From Pseudogulbenkiania subflava DSM 22618 (GTDB taxonomy: Bacteria; Pseudomonadota; Gammaproteobacteria; Burkholderiales; Chromobacteriaceae): a stretch of DNA of 64,000 nt. Positions within the stretch are counted from its first letter, which is position 1. Every line of letters begins with the position of its first letter. Under the pieces are notes generated by a model, which saw only the letters and a program-made list of their open reading frames with translations, ran no database searches and was not told the DNA's origin. Below, one piece after another: positions 43,926-54,109 of this stretch. Location: NCBI RefSeq assembly GCF_900177275.1, contig NZ_FXAG01000007.1, positions 1-64,000 of the forward strand. Reading direction: 5' to 3'. A program made the position numbers and the translations under genes.

Positions 43926-44335
43926 GCCGTCAAAGCGCAGCAGTCGGCGAGGATGAGGGCAAGGTCCGGCTGGATAAATGGCTGTGGGCTGCGCGTTTCT
44001 ACAAAACCCGGCAACTGGCGCACGAAGCGCTGGAGCTGGGGCGCGTGGAGGTGGGTGGCGAGCGGGTCAAGGCGTCGCGCGTGGTCAAGGTGGGCGACCG
44101 CCTGCACTTGCGGATCAACCAGCTCGACTACGATATCGAAGTGCTCGCCTTGACGTCGCAGCGCCGCTCGGCCAGCGAGGCGCAGCTGCTCTATCGGGAA
44201 AGCGAGGAGTCACGCGTGGCGCGGGAGGAAAAGCAGGCGCTGCTCAAGGCCGAACGGGTCTCCTACCCGCACGGTGCCGGGCGTCCGACCAAGAAGGATC
44301 GCCGCGAGATCCAGCGCTTCAAGAACGGCTCGTGA
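43922..44335 (+). CDS. hslR: Heat-shock protein 15, S4-domain RNA-binding protein
   Basis: Binds stalled free 50S subunits carrying nascent chains and helps recycle them. 137 residues. S4 domain VRLDKWLWAARFYKTRQLAHEAL at ~18-75, then a basic C-terminal tail (RPTKKDRREIQRFKNG). ATG overlaps the preceding stop (ATGA). Confidence 0.92.
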   Translation: MSRQSAAVGEDEGKVRLDKWLWAARFYKTRQLAHEALELGRVEVGGERVKASRVVKVGDRLHLRINQLDYDIEVLALTSQRRSASEAQLLYRESEESRVAREEKQALLKAERVSYPHGAGRPTKKDRREIQRFKNGS

Positions 44336-44350
44336 TGATGGCGGGCGGTG

Positions 44351-45133
44351 TCAAAGGTCGGCCGGTGCCGGCAACAGCATCACCAGTTTCAGGTCACGCC
44401 GGGTGGCGGGGTAGAACGTGACTTGTTCGTACACCAGTTGTCCGCGTTGCGGGTGCTGGAACACGCGTATTCCGCCCTCTCGCCCCGTTACCTCATAGTC
44501 TTGCCAGAAAGCGGCGAACTCGGTGCTGTTCTGGCACAGCTCGGTAATCAAGGGCTGCATTTCCGCATCGTCCACGCTGCGGCCGCAGTCGGCGCGAAAC
44601 TCGGCCACCAGCCGTTTGGCCCGGTATGACCAGTTGTCGATCAACTCCCGGGCCTGAGGGGTCAGGAAGGTGAAACGCAACAGGTTGCGCGGCCCGGCCT
44701 CTTCGGTATCCAACCAGCCATGGAACAACTGCTGTGCCGCCGGGTTCCAGGCGCGGGCGTTCCATTGGCGGTCCAGCACGTATGCCGGTGAAGTGATGTG
44801 TGCCACGCTGGCCACGATGGCGTCGGCCGCACTCGCGTCGCTTTGCTCTGTGGCCAGATCCAGCTTGCCCGCCAGGGTGAACAGATAATGCCGTTCCGCC
44901 GCCGTCAGCTGCAGCACCTCGGCCAGGCGTGCCAATACCTCCGTCGAGGCCGACACCGGCCGTCCCTGTTCCAGCCAGGTAATCCAGGTGGGGCTCACTG
45001 CACAGAGTTGCGCCAATTCCTCGCGCCGCAGGCCGGGTGTCCGGCGGCGGCCGGTGGTGCGCAAGCCGGTTTCTTCGGGTTGCAAACGTTCACGATGTTT
45101 GCGGATGAACTGACCTAGATTGTGGGGTGGCAT
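44351..45133 (-). CDS. XRE-type transcriptional regulator with MmyB-like ligand-binding domain
   Basis: 260 residues. N-terminal helix-turn-helix (PGLRREELAQLCAVSPTWITWLEQGR, ~residues 33-60), then the MmyB-like PAS domain (~85-250, with YVLDRQWNARAWNPAA) that binds fatty-acid-like ligands in structural homologues. Converges with hslR. The target is unknown and no divergent partner gene is recognisable. Confidence 0.85.
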   Translation of the reverse strand: MPPHNLGQFIRKHRERLQPEETGLRTTGRRRTPGLRREELAQLCAVSPTWITWLEQGRPVSASTEVLARLAEVLQLTAAERHYLFTLAGKLDLATEQSDASAADAIVASVAHITSPAYVLDRQWNARAWNPAAQQLFHGWLDTEEAGPRNLLRFTFLTPQARELIDNWSYRAKRLVAEFRADCGRSVDDAEMQPLITELCQNSTEFAAFWQDYEVTGREGGIRVFQHPQRGQLVYEQVTFYPATRRDLKLVMLLPAPADL

Positions 45134-45482
45134 GAAGGCGTGGTGGAGAAGACTGGTAGGTATTTATACTAGGATAAAACAGGGTCTTGTTCCAGTATCC
45201 ATCGCTTCTTATTCTGTCACTCAGAGGATGGTCAGCAGGCAGTCTTCAGGGCCCTTGGTTGGCTGCCGTGAGTTGGGGGTAATGAAACTCCCCGTGTCGA
45301 TGACTGTCCTGAAAGTGGCGGAGGCTAAGGGCGCCAAGGTGCTTTTCCGCTTCTTCGATCGTTTAAAACTGGCGTTTTTGCATTGCGGCAGGGTTTGCTT
45401 GAATCAGGGGTAAACGCTATGCCAGAATGGATTTTACGCTATTTCGCCATCGCTAGATTTCGACAGGATAAGACAGAGAGAC
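45134..45482. other. 349-bp gap between the XRE regulator and leuC
   Basis: No convincing gene, terminator or attenuator peptide was found; an open frame at 45120-45413 has no protein-like features. It must contain the promoter of the leuC operon and perhaps of the XRE gene. TATACT at 45165 is a possible -10 but lacks a -35. Confidence 0.5.
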
Positions 45483-46889
45483 ATGACCGCGCAGACCCTT
45501 TACGACAAGCTCTGGTCCAGCCATGTAGTGACTGAAGAAGCCGACGGCACCGTGCTGCTTTATATCGATCGCCACCTGGTGCACGAAGTCACCAGCCCGC
45601 AGGCGTTCGAAGGCCTGAAACTGGCTGGCCGCAAACCGTGGCGAGTGTCGTCCATCGTGGCGACCGCCGATCACAACACCCCGACCGACCATTGGGACGA
45701 AGGCATCAAGGACCCGATCTCGCGCCAGCAGGTCGAGACGCTGGATGCCAACATCAAGGAATTCGGCGCGCTGGCCTACTTCCCGTTCAAGGACAAAGGC
45801 CAGGGCATCGTCCACGTGATGGGGCCGGAGCAAGGCGCCACGCTGCCGGGCATGACCGTGGTGTGTGGTGACAGCCACACCTCCACTCATGGCGCCTTCG
45901 GTGCGCTGGCGCACGGCATCGGCACCTCCGAGGTCGAGCACGTGATGGCTACGCAGTGTCTGGTGGCGAAGAAGTCCAAGTCCATGCTGGTGAAGGTCGA
46001 AGGGCAATTGGGTGAGGGCGTCACCGCCAAGGACGTGGCACTGGCGATCATTGGCAAGATCGGCACCGCCGGCGGTACCGGCTACGCCATCGAGTTCGGC
46101 GGTTCGGCGATCCGCGATCTGTCGATCGAAGGCCGTATGACTCTGTGCAATATGGCGATCGAGGGCGGTGCCCGTTCCGGCCTGGTGGCGGTCGACCAGA
46201 AAACCATCGACTACGTTCAGGGCCGTCCGTTTGCGCCGAAGGGTGAGAACTGGGACAAGGCCGTGGCGTACTGGAAGACGCTGGTGTCCGACGAGGGCGC
46301 GCAGTTCGACTCCGTGGTGGAACTCGCCGCCGCCGACATCCAGCCGCAAGTGACCTGGGGTACGTCGCCGGAAATGGTGACCGAAATCGCCGGCATCGTG
46401 CCGGACCCGGCTCAGGTGAAGGACCCGGTCAAGCGCGAAGGCATCGAGCGCGCCCTGGCCTACATGGGGCTTGAAGCCAACACTCCGATCGAACAGATCG
46501 CCATCGACAAGGTGTTCATCGGTTCCTGTACCAACTCGCGCATCGAAGACCTGCGCGCCGCCGCCGCTGTGATCAAGGGCCGCCAGAAGGCCGGTAACGT
46601 GAAGCTGGTGATGGTGGTGCCGGGTTCCGGTCTGGTGAAGGCGCAGGCCGAAGCCGAGGGACTGGACAAGGTGTTCACTGCGGCGGGGTTCGAATGGCGC
46701 GAGCCGGGTTGCTCGATGTGTCTGGCGATGAACGCCGACCGTCTGGAGCCGGGCGAGCGTTGCGCCTCGACCTCCAACCGCAACTTCGAGGGCCGCCAGG
46801 GACAGGGCGGACGTACCCACCTGGTGAGCCCGGCCATGGCCGCGGCCGCCGCGATTGCAGGCCACTTCGTCGATGTTCGCCATTTCTAA
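45483..46889 (+). CDS. leuC: 3-isopropylmalate dehydratase, large subunit
   Basis: Isomerises 2- to 3-isopropylmalate in leucine synthesis, with LeuD. 468 residues. Aconitase-type [4Fe-4S] Cys in [11 protein letters not shown] and [26 protein letters not shown] near ~res 130; final block [23 protein letters not shown]. Heads the leuC-lipoprotein-leuD-leuB cluster. Confidence 0.97.
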   Translation: MTAQTLYDKLWSSHVVTEEADGTVLLYIDRHLVHEVTSPQAFEGLKLAGRKPWRVSSIVATADHNTPTDHWDEGIKDPISRQQVETLDANIKEFGALAYFPFKDKGQGIVHVMGPEQGATLPGMTVVCGDSHTSTHGAFGALAHGIGTSEVEHVMATQCLVAKKSKSMLVKVEGQLGEGVTAKDVALAIIGKIGTAGGTGYAIEFGGSAIRDLSIEGRMTLCNMAIEGGARSGLVAVDQKTIDYVQGRPFAPKGENWDKAVAYWKTLVSDEGAQFDSVVELAAADIQPQVTWGTSPEMVTEIAGIVPDPAQVKDPVKREGIERALAYMGLEANTPIEQIAIDKVFIGSCTNSRIEDLRAAAAVIKGRQKAGNVKLVMVVPGSGLVKAQAEAEGLDKVFTAAGFEWREPGCSMCLAMNADRLEPGERCASTSNRNFEGRQGQGGRTHLVSPAMAAAAAIAGHFVDVRHF

Positions 46890-47160
46890 GCGCGCGCTGC
46901 GCCGTTTGCTACCGCTGACCAGCGTCTTGCTGCTTGGCGCTTGCAACACCGTGCACGGCCTGGGCCAGGACATCCACCAGGGTGGCGAGGCCGTCGGGCA
47001 GGCGCTGCATCGCAGTGGCGAGGCGGTCGGCCACGCCGTGCAGCGCGGCGGTGAAGCGGTATCGGATACCGCCAAGCGCGTGGGCAACAAGATAGACGAT
47101 GCGACGCGTCCGAGTCCGCCGGCCCCGGTGGTCAACGGCACGACGTCGCAAGGCAACTAA
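46873..47160 (+). CDS. Entericidin-like small lipoprotein
   Basis: 95 residues. Basic start, hydrophobic signal and lipobox LLGAC (Cys ~24), then [18 protein letters not shown], the entericidin A/B pattern. Three imperfect 11-residue repeats ([33 protein letters not shown]) lengthen it compared with ~45-residue entericidins. Its ATG lies 17 bp inside the leuC end, so it is translated from the leu mRNA. Outer-membrane lipoprotein expected; role unknown, entericidins having been described as stress or bacteriolytic lipoproteins. Confidence 0.82.
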   Translation: MFAISKRALRRLLPLTSVLLLGACNTVHGLGQDIHQGGEAVGQALHRSGEAVGHAVQRGGEAVSDTAKRVGNKIDDATRPSPPAPVVNGTTSQGN

Positions 47161-47194
47161 CGTATTGGGAGAGGGCTTGGCCCTTACAGGAATA

Positions 47195-47833
47195 ATGAAA
47201 GCATTTACTACATTGAACGGGCTCGTGTGCCCGCTCGATCGCGCCAATGTCGACACCGATGCGATCATCCCCAAGCAGTTTCTCAAATCGATCAAGCGCT
47301 CGGGTTTCGGTCCGAACCTGTTCGACGAATGGCGTTATCTCGACCACGGCGAGCCGGGCATGGACAACAGCGTCCGCCCGCTCAACCCGGACTTCGTGCT
47401 GAACTACCCGCGCTACGCCGGTGCCCAGGTGTTGCTGGCGCGCGAGAACTTCGGCTGCGGTTCCAGCCGAGAGCATGCGCCGTGGGCGCTGGAAGACTAC
47501 GGCTTCCGCGTTGTCATCGCCCCGAGCTTTGCCGACATCTTCTTCAACAACTGCTACAAGAACGGTCTGCTGCCGATCGTGCTGCCGGCCGAGACGGTCG
47601 ATCAGCTGTTCAAGGAAAGCGTCGCGGCCGAAGGCTACCGCCTCACCATCGATCTGGCGGCACAGACCGTGACCACCCCGTCCGGCCAATCCTTCGCCTT
47701 CGACATCACCGAGCATCGCAAGCACTGCCTGCTCAACGGTCTGGACGAAATCGGGCTGACCCTGGCTCAGTCCGACAAGATTCGCGCCTACGAAGAAAAA
47801 CTCAAGGCTGAGAAGCCCTGGCTTCTGGCCTGA
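47195..47833 (+). CDS. leuD: 3-isopropylmalate dehydratase, small subunit
   Basis: 212 residues, standard. Starts [31 protein letters not shown]; substrate-binding [13 protein letters not shown]. Start chosen at the ATG 34 nt after the lipoprotein stop, where the family N-terminus begins. Partner of leuC. Confidence 0.96.
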   Translation: MKAFTTLNGLVCPLDRANVDTDAIIPKQFLKSIKRSGFGPNLFDEWRYLDHGEPGMDNSVRPLNPDFVLNYPRYAGAQVLLARENFGCGSSREHAPWALEDYGFRVVIAPSFADIFFNNCYKNGLLPIVLPAETVDQLFKESVAAEGYRLTIDLAAQTVTTPSGQSFAFDITEHRKHCLLNGLDEIGLTLAQSDKIRAYEEKLKAEKPWLLA

Positions 47834-47849
47834 TCTGAACCGAACCGGA

Positions 47850-47870
47850 GCGGGCGGCTTGGCCGCCCGC
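47850..47870. other. Intercistronic hairpin leuD-leuB
   Basis: GCGGGCGGC / TTG / GCCGCCCGC, a perfect 9-bp stem with no T-run. Probably an mRNA-stability or processing element rather than a terminator. Confidence 0.6.
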
Positions 47871-47900
47871 TATGCTCAAGAGAAAGCAAGGGATACGATT

Positions 47901-48965
47901 ATGAAGATTGCAGTATTGCCCGGTGACGGCATCGGTCCGGAAATCATCGCCCAGGCGCGCCGCGTGCTGGATGTATTGCGTCAGGATGGCCTGCCGCTCG
48001 AAATGGAAGAAGCGCCGCTGGGCGGGGCTGGTTACGACGCCTTCGGTCAGCCTTATCCTGAATCCACGCAGAAGCTCTGCCGTGCCGCCGATGCGGTGCT
48101 GCTGGGGGCCGTCGGTGGTCCGAAGTACGACAACCTCGACCGTCCGCTGCGCCCGGAACGCGGCCTGTTGGCGATCCGCAAGGATCTCAACCTGTTCGCC
48201 AACCTGCGTCCGGCCATCCTCTACCCCGAACTCGCCAACGCTTCCACGCTGAAGCCGGAAGTGGTGTCGGGCCTCGACATCATGATCGTGCGCGAGTTGA
48301 CCGGCGACATCTACTTCGGCCAGCCGCGCGGCATCGCCGTCAACGAATTGGGCGAGCGCGAGGCGTACAACACCATGCGCTACAGCGAGAGCGAAATCCG
48401 CCGCATCGCCCACGTGGCATTCGGCATCGCCATGAAGCGCAACAAGAAGCTGTGTTCGGTGGACAAGGCCAACGTGCTGGAAACCACCGAGTTCTGGAAA
48501 GAAATCTTCATCGACGTGGCGCGCGAGTACCCGCAAGTGGAACTCAGCCACATGTACGTCGACAATGCCGCGATGCAGCTGGTGCGTAACCCCAAGCAGT
48601 TCGACGTGATGGTCACCGGCAATATCTTCGGCGACATCCTGTCCGACGAAGCCTCGATGCTGACCGGCTCGATCGGCATGCTGCCGTCGGCCTCGCTCGA
48701 CCAGAACAACAAGGGTCTGTACGAGCCGTCCCACGGTTCCGCCCCGGACATCGCCGGCAAGAACCTCGCCAACCCGCTGGCCACCATCCTCTCCGCCGCC
48801 ATGATGCTGCGCTATACCTTCGCCCAGGAAGAGGCTGCCCTGCGCGTCGAGAACGCGGTGAAGACGGTGCTGAAGCAGGGCTACCGCACCGCCGATATCT
48901 TCGAGGCGGGTTGCGAGAAAGTCAGCTGCTCGGGTATGGGCGACGCCGTGGTCGCCGCGCTGTAA
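47901..48965 (+). CDS. leuB: 3-isopropylmalate dehydrogenase
   Basis: Oxidative decarboxylation of 3-isopropylmalate to 2-oxoisocaproate with NAD. 354 residues. [14 protein letters not shown] at the start, [14 protein letters not shown], and the dehydrogenase signature [25 protein letters not shown] with the metal-binding Asp residues. Start is the ATG at 47901; the open frame further upstream is not homologous. Last gene of the leucine cluster. Confidence 0.97.
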   Translation: MKIAVLPGDGIGPEIIAQARRVLDVLRQDGLPLEMEEAPLGGAGYDAFGQPYPESTQKLCRAADAVLLGAVGGPKYDNLDRPLRPERGLLAIRKDLNLFANLRPAILYPELANASTLKPEVVSGLDIMIVRELTGDIYFGQPRGIAVNELGEREAYNTMRYSESEIRRIAHVAFGIAMKRNKKLCSVDKANVLETTEFWKEIFIDVAREYPQVELSHMYVDNAAMQLVRNPKQFDVMVTGNIFGDILSDEASMLTGSIGMLPSASLDQNNKGLYEPSHGSAPDIAGKNLANPLATILSAAMMLRYTFAQEEAALRVENAVKTVLKQGYRTADIFEAGCEKVSCSGMGDAVVAAL

Positions 48966-49147
48966 GAGCCGCTAACAAAACCCTCTTGGCGTTGTTGCGC
49001 TCGCGTGCGAATCTCTCGTAGAGATTCGCTCAGCAAGCTCTTGTCGCACTAGTTGTACTGTAGCTTCGCAGAAACTTTGGCTACGCCTTGTTTTCTGCAG
49101 CCGCGCGCCTGGGCAAGACCGCTGCGCTAGGTTTTGTTGGCGACTCT
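48966..49147. repeat. Short inverted-repeat element, about 182 bp
   Basis: Ends AGAGCCGCTAACAAAACC (from 48965) and GGTTTTGTTGGCGACTCT (to 49147) are inverted repeats with two mismatches. Interior contains the palindrome GAATCTC-TCGTA-GAGATTC. No ORF. A different family from the AGAACCTGTT elements. Confidence 0.7.
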
Positions 49148-49185
49148 AGTGATGTGGTAAATGCGGTTCAAATAAAACGCGCCGA

Positions 49186-49262
49186 CCCCATTGTGTGAGC
49201 AGCTGTTGCCCTGCACAATGGGGTTGATCACCAGATAAGACCGGCCTCGATGAGCAGGCCGG
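49186..49262 (+). promoter_or_regulatory. Two hairpins in the asd leader
   Basis: CCCCATTGTG (49186-49195) pairs with CACAATGGGG (49214-49223). CCGGCCT (49241-49247) pairs with AGGCCGG (49256-49262). The second ends 45 bp before the asd start. No T-runs; no known riboswitch recognised. They may be a 5'-UTR structure or the end of the leuB transcript. Confidence 0.45.
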
Positions 49263-49306
49263 CGAAATAGCTTCCACTATCCGACGACATTCAGGAGATA
49301 TTTATT

Positions 49307-50419
49307 GTGCGAGTAGGTTTTGTTGGCTGGCGCGGCATGGTCGGTTCCGTGCTGATGCAGCGCATGCGTGAAGAAAACGATTTTGCCCAGATCAGCGAGC
49401 CGGTGTTCTTCACCACTTCCAACGTCGGCGGCAAGGGTCCCGATATCGGCCGTGACGTGCCGGCATTGAAAGATGCCAAGAATATTGATGATCTGCTGGC
49501 GATGGACGCCATCGTCACCTGCCAGGGCGGCGATTACACCTCCGAGGTGTTCCCGAAACTGCGCGCAGCCGGCTGGAAAGGCTACTGGATCGATGCCGCC
49601 TCCACGCTGCGCATGGAAGACGACGCCATCATTATCCTCGATCCGGTCAACATGAACGTGATCAAGGATGGCCTCGCCAATGGCGTGAAGAACTACGTCG
49701 GCGGCAACTGTACCGTGTCGCTGATGCTGATGGCGCTGGGCGGTCTGTTCCAGAACGACCTGGTCGAGTGGGTCACCTCGATGACCTACCAGGCGGCATC
49801 GGGCGCTGGCGCGCAGAACATGCGCGAGCTGATCTCCGGCATGGGCGCCATCCATGGCCAAGTAGCCGACAAGCTGGCCGATCCGGCCTCCGCCATCCTC
49901 GACATCGATCGCAAGGTATCCGATTTCCTGCGTTCGGACGAATACCCGAGCCAGAACTTCGGCGTGCCGCTGGCTGGCAGCCTGATCCCGTGGATCGACA
50001 AGGATCTCGGCAATGGCCAATCCAAGGAAGAGTGGAAGGGCGGCGTCGAAACCAACAAGATACTCGGCCGTTCGGCCAACCCGGTGCCGGTGGATGGTCT
50101 GTGCGTTCGCGTCGGCGCCATGCGCTGCCACAGCCAGGCCCTGACCATCAAACTGAAGAAGGACGTGCCGCTCGACGAGATCGAAGCGATGCTGGCTGCC
50201 GCCAACCCGTGGGCCAAGGTCGTGCCCAACACCCGCGAAGCCTCGATGCGTGATCTGACCCCGGCAGCCGTGACCGGCACGCTGACCACGCCGGTGGGTC
50301 GTCTGCGCAAGCTGGCCATGGGTGGCGACTACCTGTCCGCCTTCACCGTCGGCGATCAGCTGTTGTGGGGGGCTGCCGAGCCTCTGCGCCGCATGCTGCG
50401 CATCCTGATTGAGCGTTAA
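49307..50419 (+). CDS. asd: Aspartate-semialdehyde dehydrogenase
   Basis: NADPH reduction of aspartyl phosphate to the semialdehyde for Lys/DAP, Met and Thr. 370 residues, the Gram-negative long form. [20 protein letters not shown] at the start; catalytic Cys in [18 protein letters not shown]; catalytic His in [19 protein letters not shown] start with AGGAG upstream. Followed by a terminator before the second asd-like gene. Confidence 0.96.
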   Translation: MRVGFVGWRGMVGSVLMQRMREENDFAQISEPVFFTTSNVGGKGPDIGRDVPALKDAKNIDDLLAMDAIVTCQGGDYTSEVFPKLRAAGWKGYWIDAASTLRMEDDAIIILDPVNMNVIKDGLANGVKNYVGGNCTVSLMLMALGGLFQNDLVEWVTSMTYQAASGAGAQNMRELISGMGAIHGQVADKLADPASAILDIDRKVSDFLRSDEYPSQNFGVPLAGSLIPWIDKDLGNGQSKEEWKGGVETNKILGRSANPVPVDGLCVRVGAMRCHSQALTIKLKKDVPLDEIEAMLAAANPWAKVVPNTREASMRDLTPAAVTGTLTTPVGRLRKLAMGGDYLSAFTVGDQLLWGAAEPLRRMLRILIER

Positions 50420-50435
50420 AATACGCTCGTCGCTC

Positions 50436-50464
50436 GAACCGGCCTGAGTGCCGGTTCCGTTTTT
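50436..50464 (+). terminator. Intrinsic terminator after asd
   Basis: GAACCGGC / CTGAGT / GCCGGTTC, then CGTTTTT. A second hairpin AAAGGGCGC / TTT / GCGCCCTTT (50468-50488) lies immediately after it. Confidence 0.75.
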
Positions 50465-50512
50465 CCCAAAGGGCGCTTTGCGCCCTTTATGCATTTCTAA
50501 CAGGAATTCATC

Positions 50513-51526
50513 ATGTCTCATCCCATTCAGGTCGCCGTCGTTGGCGCAACCGGTCTCGTCGGCCAGGCCGTGCTCGACCTGCTCGCCAGCCGTGACTTTC
50601 CGGCCAGTCGCGTGTTCGCCGTGGATACCCAGGATCACGATGGAGAAACCGTCACCTTTGGTAACCTTGAGCTGAATGTTCACCCAGTCGACGAGTTTGG
50701 CTTCGAGGTGACGCCGCTGGCCATTTTCGTGGCAGGTGGTGAAATCTCTCGGCAGTACGTGCCGCTGGCGCGCGAGGCCGGTGCCACCGTCATCGATTTC
50801 ACCTCGGCTTATCGCCAGGATGATGAAGTGCCGCTGCTCGTTCCTGCTCTGAACGGCAGCCTGGTGGCCGACCTGCCGGAGAACGCCCTGATCGCCGTTC
50901 CCAATTGTACGGTCACGCCGCTGGCCATCGCGCTTAAGGCGCTGGCTGAGCATGGTCTGAAACGGGTGACGGTGTCCACCTACCAATCCGTATCCGGAAG
51001 CGGCCAGGCCGCGCTCGAGGAACTGGCCAATCAGACCACGGCTCTGTTCACCCAGCGCGAGGCCGAGTGCGAAGTCTACGCCAAGCGCATCGCCTACAAC
51101 CTGCTGCCCAAGATCGGCGATGCCGACGAGAGTGGCGCGACCGAAGAAGAGTCGTCCATCGTCAATGAACTGCACCGCCTGTTCGGCAGCGACGAGTTTG
51201 CCGTCGAGGCTACCTGCGTCAGGGTGCCGGTGTTCTTTGGCCATGCGTGGTCGGTTACGGTGGAAACCGATACCGAAGTGGAGGCTTCGCGTGCCCGGAA
51301 CCTGTTTGCATCGCTCGGGCTGCACGTGGTGGACCAGCCGCAGCAGGCGGATGGCTATGCCACGCCAATGGAAGTTGCCGGCAACGATCGTGTCTGGGTA
51401 AGTCGTGTCCGTCGCACCGGAAAGACGCTCAGCTTCTGGCTTACGGCCGACAACGTCAAAGCGGCTGCGGCAATGAGTTGCGTTACCGTGGCTGAAGCTT
51501 TGCAAAATGCAGGGCACTTCGGGTAA
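50513..51526 (+). CDS. usg: Second aspartate-semialdehyde dehydrogenase-like protein (USG-1 group)
   Basis: 337 residues. IQVAVVGATGLVGQAVLDLLASR nucleotide-binding start; PNCTVTPLAIALKAL keeps the Asd-type catalytic Cys; RIAYNLLPKIG and RVPVFFGHAWSV match the substrate Arg and catalytic His regions. E. coli USG-1 is regarded as lacking activity, but here the main catalytic residues look intact. Activity is therefore open. Same tandem arrangement upstream of fimV is known in Pseudomonas. Confidence 0.88.
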   Translation: MSHPIQVAVVGATGLVGQAVLDLLASRDFPASRVFAVDTQDHDGETVTFGNLELNVHPVDEFGFEVTPLAIFVAGGEISRQYVPLAREAGATVIDFTSAYRQDDEVPLLVPALNGSLVADLPENALIAVPNCTVTPLAIALKALAEHGLKRVTVSTYQSVSGSGQAALEELANQTTALFTQREAECEVYAKRIAYNLLPKIGDADESGATEEESSIVNELHRLFGSDEFAVEATCVRVPVFFGHAWSVTVETDTEVEASRARNLFASLGLHVVDQPQQADGYATPMEVAGNDRVWVSRVRRTGKTLSFWLTADNVKAAAAMSCVTVAEALQNAGHFG

Positions 51527-51534
51527 AGAAACCG

Positions 51535-51560
51535 GGCGGCAGATTTTTGCCGCCTTTTTT
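51535..51560 (+). terminator. Intrinsic terminator before fimV
   Basis: GGCGGCA / GATTTT / TGCCGCC (51535-51554) followed by T6. Confidence 0.88.
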
Positions 51561-51683
51561 CTTGGTATGAAATCTAGCTAAAGAGCTTGTTAAAGCCTAA
51601 GATGGCACTGATAAAGGACTACCTTCACTATGGGGTAGTTGTTGAAAAAAACATCTAAGCAGGTTGTTGCCGGAAGGTGAACT

Positions 51684-54041
51684 GTGACAAATCGGGCAAA
51701 AATGAAGCTGAGCGCTCTCGCCGTTGCGGTGCTTTTTTCCGCAAACGCTTGGGCGGGGCTGGGGAAAATCAATGTCAGATCCTATCTGGGTGAAACATTT
51801 CGCGCCGAGATCAATCTGACCGATGTTAATGCCGCCGAACTGTCCTCGGCACGGGTCGGCTTGGCCGGAATGGATACTTTTCGCGACCTTAACGTCGATT
51901 ATTCAGGCATTCTGAGTTCCCTGAAGTTCTCGGTGGAGCCGAGTGGAAGAGGTGCCATCGTTCGCGTTTCGTCTTCTGCCCCTATCAACGAGCCGTATTT
52001 GCGCTTTGTGGTGGAGGCGAGAACCAGTTCCGGGCGTTCGGTGCGCGAGTACACCGTTTTACTCGACCCGATCGATTATCAGGTCAGCAACAAACCTTCC
52101 TTTGTTCAGTCCTTGCCGAAGGCTGCGCCTAGCCTTGCAAGCCAATACCGTGGCAACGTGGCCCGCGAGGGTGCGGTAGCACCAAGGCGTGCCCCTGCCG
52201 ATTCGCTTTACGTGGCGCCGGGGGCGACGCTGAATACGCTGGCGGCTCAGGTGCGGCCACAAGGCGCCACACTCGAACAAACCATGGCGGCCTTGGTCAA
52301 GAGCAACCCTTCTGCTTTCATCGCGGGGGACCCAAACCGCATCAAGGCTGCCGTCAACCTGAAGGTGCCCCCGGCGGTCAAGATTCGCGCCATTGCTCCG
52401 GCCGAGGCTCGTAATCTGCTGGCTCCGGCCTCTGCGCTCGCTGCCAATGCAACGCCCCCCGCGACACAAGCCAGTTCCGAGCCGCCGCCGGCAGCCGCGC
52501 TCAAGCCGGCTGCCTCTGCCTCGCAGGCGGCTCAGCCGGTCAAGGGTGGGGAAGTGCTGAAACTGATGGCGCCGGAAACGTCGGCACCCACGGACGAAAA
52601 GCTGTCCGAGGTGGAGCAGCAAGTGGCCAGCCGTGAGCAAGCATTGAAAGATGCTGAAAAGCGCATCGCTACACTCGAGGCTCAAATCAAAGCGTTGCAG
52701 AACGGCCATGAGGTTGCCAAGCCGGCGGCCGGTAGCGCCGCCAAGGCCGGGGATGCGGCGGCTGGGCCGTCGTGGGTCGATTCGCTGTTGGACAATCTGC
52801 CTCTGGTCGGCGGTGGCGCCGCCGTTGCACTGTTGGCTGCCTTGGGCGTGGTGGTGGCGCGCCGTCGCCGTCAGGCTTCGTCCTTGTCTTCTGCGCTCAA
52901 GCTTTCGTCCGGCAATGCCGGCGCCGTGCTCGGTAGTGGCGCAAGCAGTTCCAACATCAACCTCCAGGGCGGGGCATCGGCCATCGGTGCTGGGCATTCT
53001 TTCATGGCCAACTTCACGCAGTCGGTGGGGGCTATCGACACGGCCGAAGTTGATCCGATTGCCGAGGCGGAGGTGTATATCGCCTATGGCAGGGATGCGC
53101 AGGCTGAGGAGATTCTCAAGGATGCGCTGAGTCGCGATCCGTCACGCCACGAAGTACGTCTGAAATTGATGGAAATCCACGCCGCGCGGCAGGACAAAGA
53201 AGGTTTCGAGTCGCTCGCGCGCGAACTGTATGCAGCATTCGACGGCAAGGGCCCGCATTGGGCCAAGGCGGCGGCGATGGGGGCGGTGCTCGACCCCGGT
53301 AATCCACTGTATCAGCTGCTTGACTCTGCCCCGGGGGCGAGCGCTCCGACTGTGGCACCGGCGACGACGATCGACCTTGATCACGAACTGTTCGGGCAGC
53401 CCTCGGCTCCGGCTTCCCCATCGGGGCAGACAGAAAGCGTCGCTGCGCCCCGGGAGCAAGAAAAGGCGCCGAGCGCCCCTGTTACGCAATCCGTTCCGAC
53501 CGAAAACGACGACCCGTTGCGTGCTGCTCTGTTTGCCGAAGCGCCATCCTCCGGGGTTCCCGAGGAGACCAGTCCGGGGAGTATGCTCGATTTCGATCTG
53601 GATGCCGCTTTTGACCTCTCTGCCAAGAAACCGAAGGCGGACGCCACACAGGATGACCCGGCAGCCTCGGCGGCGATGCAGGAAAATCTGCTCGATTTCG
53701 ACTTCAACCTCGATTCGATGTTGAGCGAGCCGTCCGGCAGCGCTGGGCAGCAGGGCAAAGCCGGTGGGGCTCCCGATCTGGGACTGGAAGAGACTGGTTC
53801 GGCCGGTTTTGACGCCCTCTACGAAGGCATGCTGGGGGCCGAGTCGGCACCGGAGGCCGCCTCGCTGGAGGGTTTGTCGGTCAATGACGATCCCTTGTCC
53901 ACCAAACTCGATCTGGCCAAGGTTTATCTGGATATGGGGGATAAGGACGGCGCCAAGGAAGTGCTGGAAGATCTGCTTTCTGAAGCCCAGGGTGGGCTGA
54001 AGGTGGAGGCGGAGCAATTGCTGGCCAAAATAGGTTCATGA
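51684..54041 (+). CDS. fimV: FimV-like pilus/polarity protein, first copy
   Basis: Inner-membrane/periplasmic hub for type IV pili, polar localisation and twitching in relatives. 785 residues from GTG with GGAAGG upstream. Signal peptide (ends ANAWA); one FimV N-terminal module (~25-135, GLGKINVRSYLGETFRAEI); LysM-like peptidoglycan-binding segment (~170-230, NPSAFIAGDPNRIKAAVNLKV); coiled coil (~300-340); membrane helix (~370-392) followed by RRRR; long acidic cytoplasmic part; C-terminal FimV/TPR domain LAKVYLDMGDKDGAKEVLEDLL. Confidence 0.93.
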   Translation: MTNRAKMKLSALAVAVLFSANAWAGLGKINVRSYLGETFRAEINLTDVNAAELSSARVGLAGMDTFRDLNVDYSGILSSLKFSVEPSGRGAIVRVSSSAPINEPYLRFVVEARTSSGRSVREYTVLLDPIDYQVSNKPSFVQSLPKAAPSLASQYRGNVAREGAVAPRRAPADSLYVAPGATLNTLAAQVRPQGATLEQTMAALVKSNPSAFIAGDPNRIKAAVNLKVPPAVKIRAIAPAEARNLLAPASALAANATPPATQASSEPPPAAALKPAASASQAAQPVKGGEVLKLMAPETSAPTDEKLSEVEQQVASREQALKDAEKRIATLEAQIKALQNGHEVAKPAAGSAAKAGDAAAGPSWVDSLLDNLPLVGGGAAVALLAALGVVVARRRRQASSLSSALKLSSGNAGAVLGSGASSSNINLQGGASAIGAGHSFMANFTQSVGAIDTAEVDPIAEAEVYIAYGRDAQAEEILKDALSRDPSRHEVRLKLMEIHAARQDKEGFESLARELYAAFDGKGPHWAKAAAMGAVLDPGNPLYQLLDSAPGASAPTVAPATTIDLDHELFGQPSAPASPSGQTESVAAPREQEKAPSAPVTQSVPTENDDPLRAALFAEAPSSGVPEETSPGSMLDFDLDAAFDLSAKKPKADATQDDPAASAAMQENLLDFDFNLDSMLSEPSGSAGQQGKAGGAPDLGLEETGSAGFDALYEGMLGAESAPEAASLEGLSVNDDPLSTKLDLAKVYLDMGDKDGAKEVLEDLLSEAQGGLKVEAEQLLAKIGS

Positions 54042-54109
54042 TCGTGAAACTCCGGCCCTCCTTCGAGGGCTGGTTCGTTTCGGCTCCCCGGAGGCTTGCT
54101 AGGCAGGGA

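Noticed and set aside
45120-45413. 97-codon frame upstream of leuC as a leader peptide
   Set aside because: No run of Leu codons, no attenuator hairpin pair and no ribosome-binding site.
49186-49262. Lysine riboswitch in front of asd
   Set aside because: Only two simple hairpins are present, with no multi-helix junction or terminator; the length is far too short.
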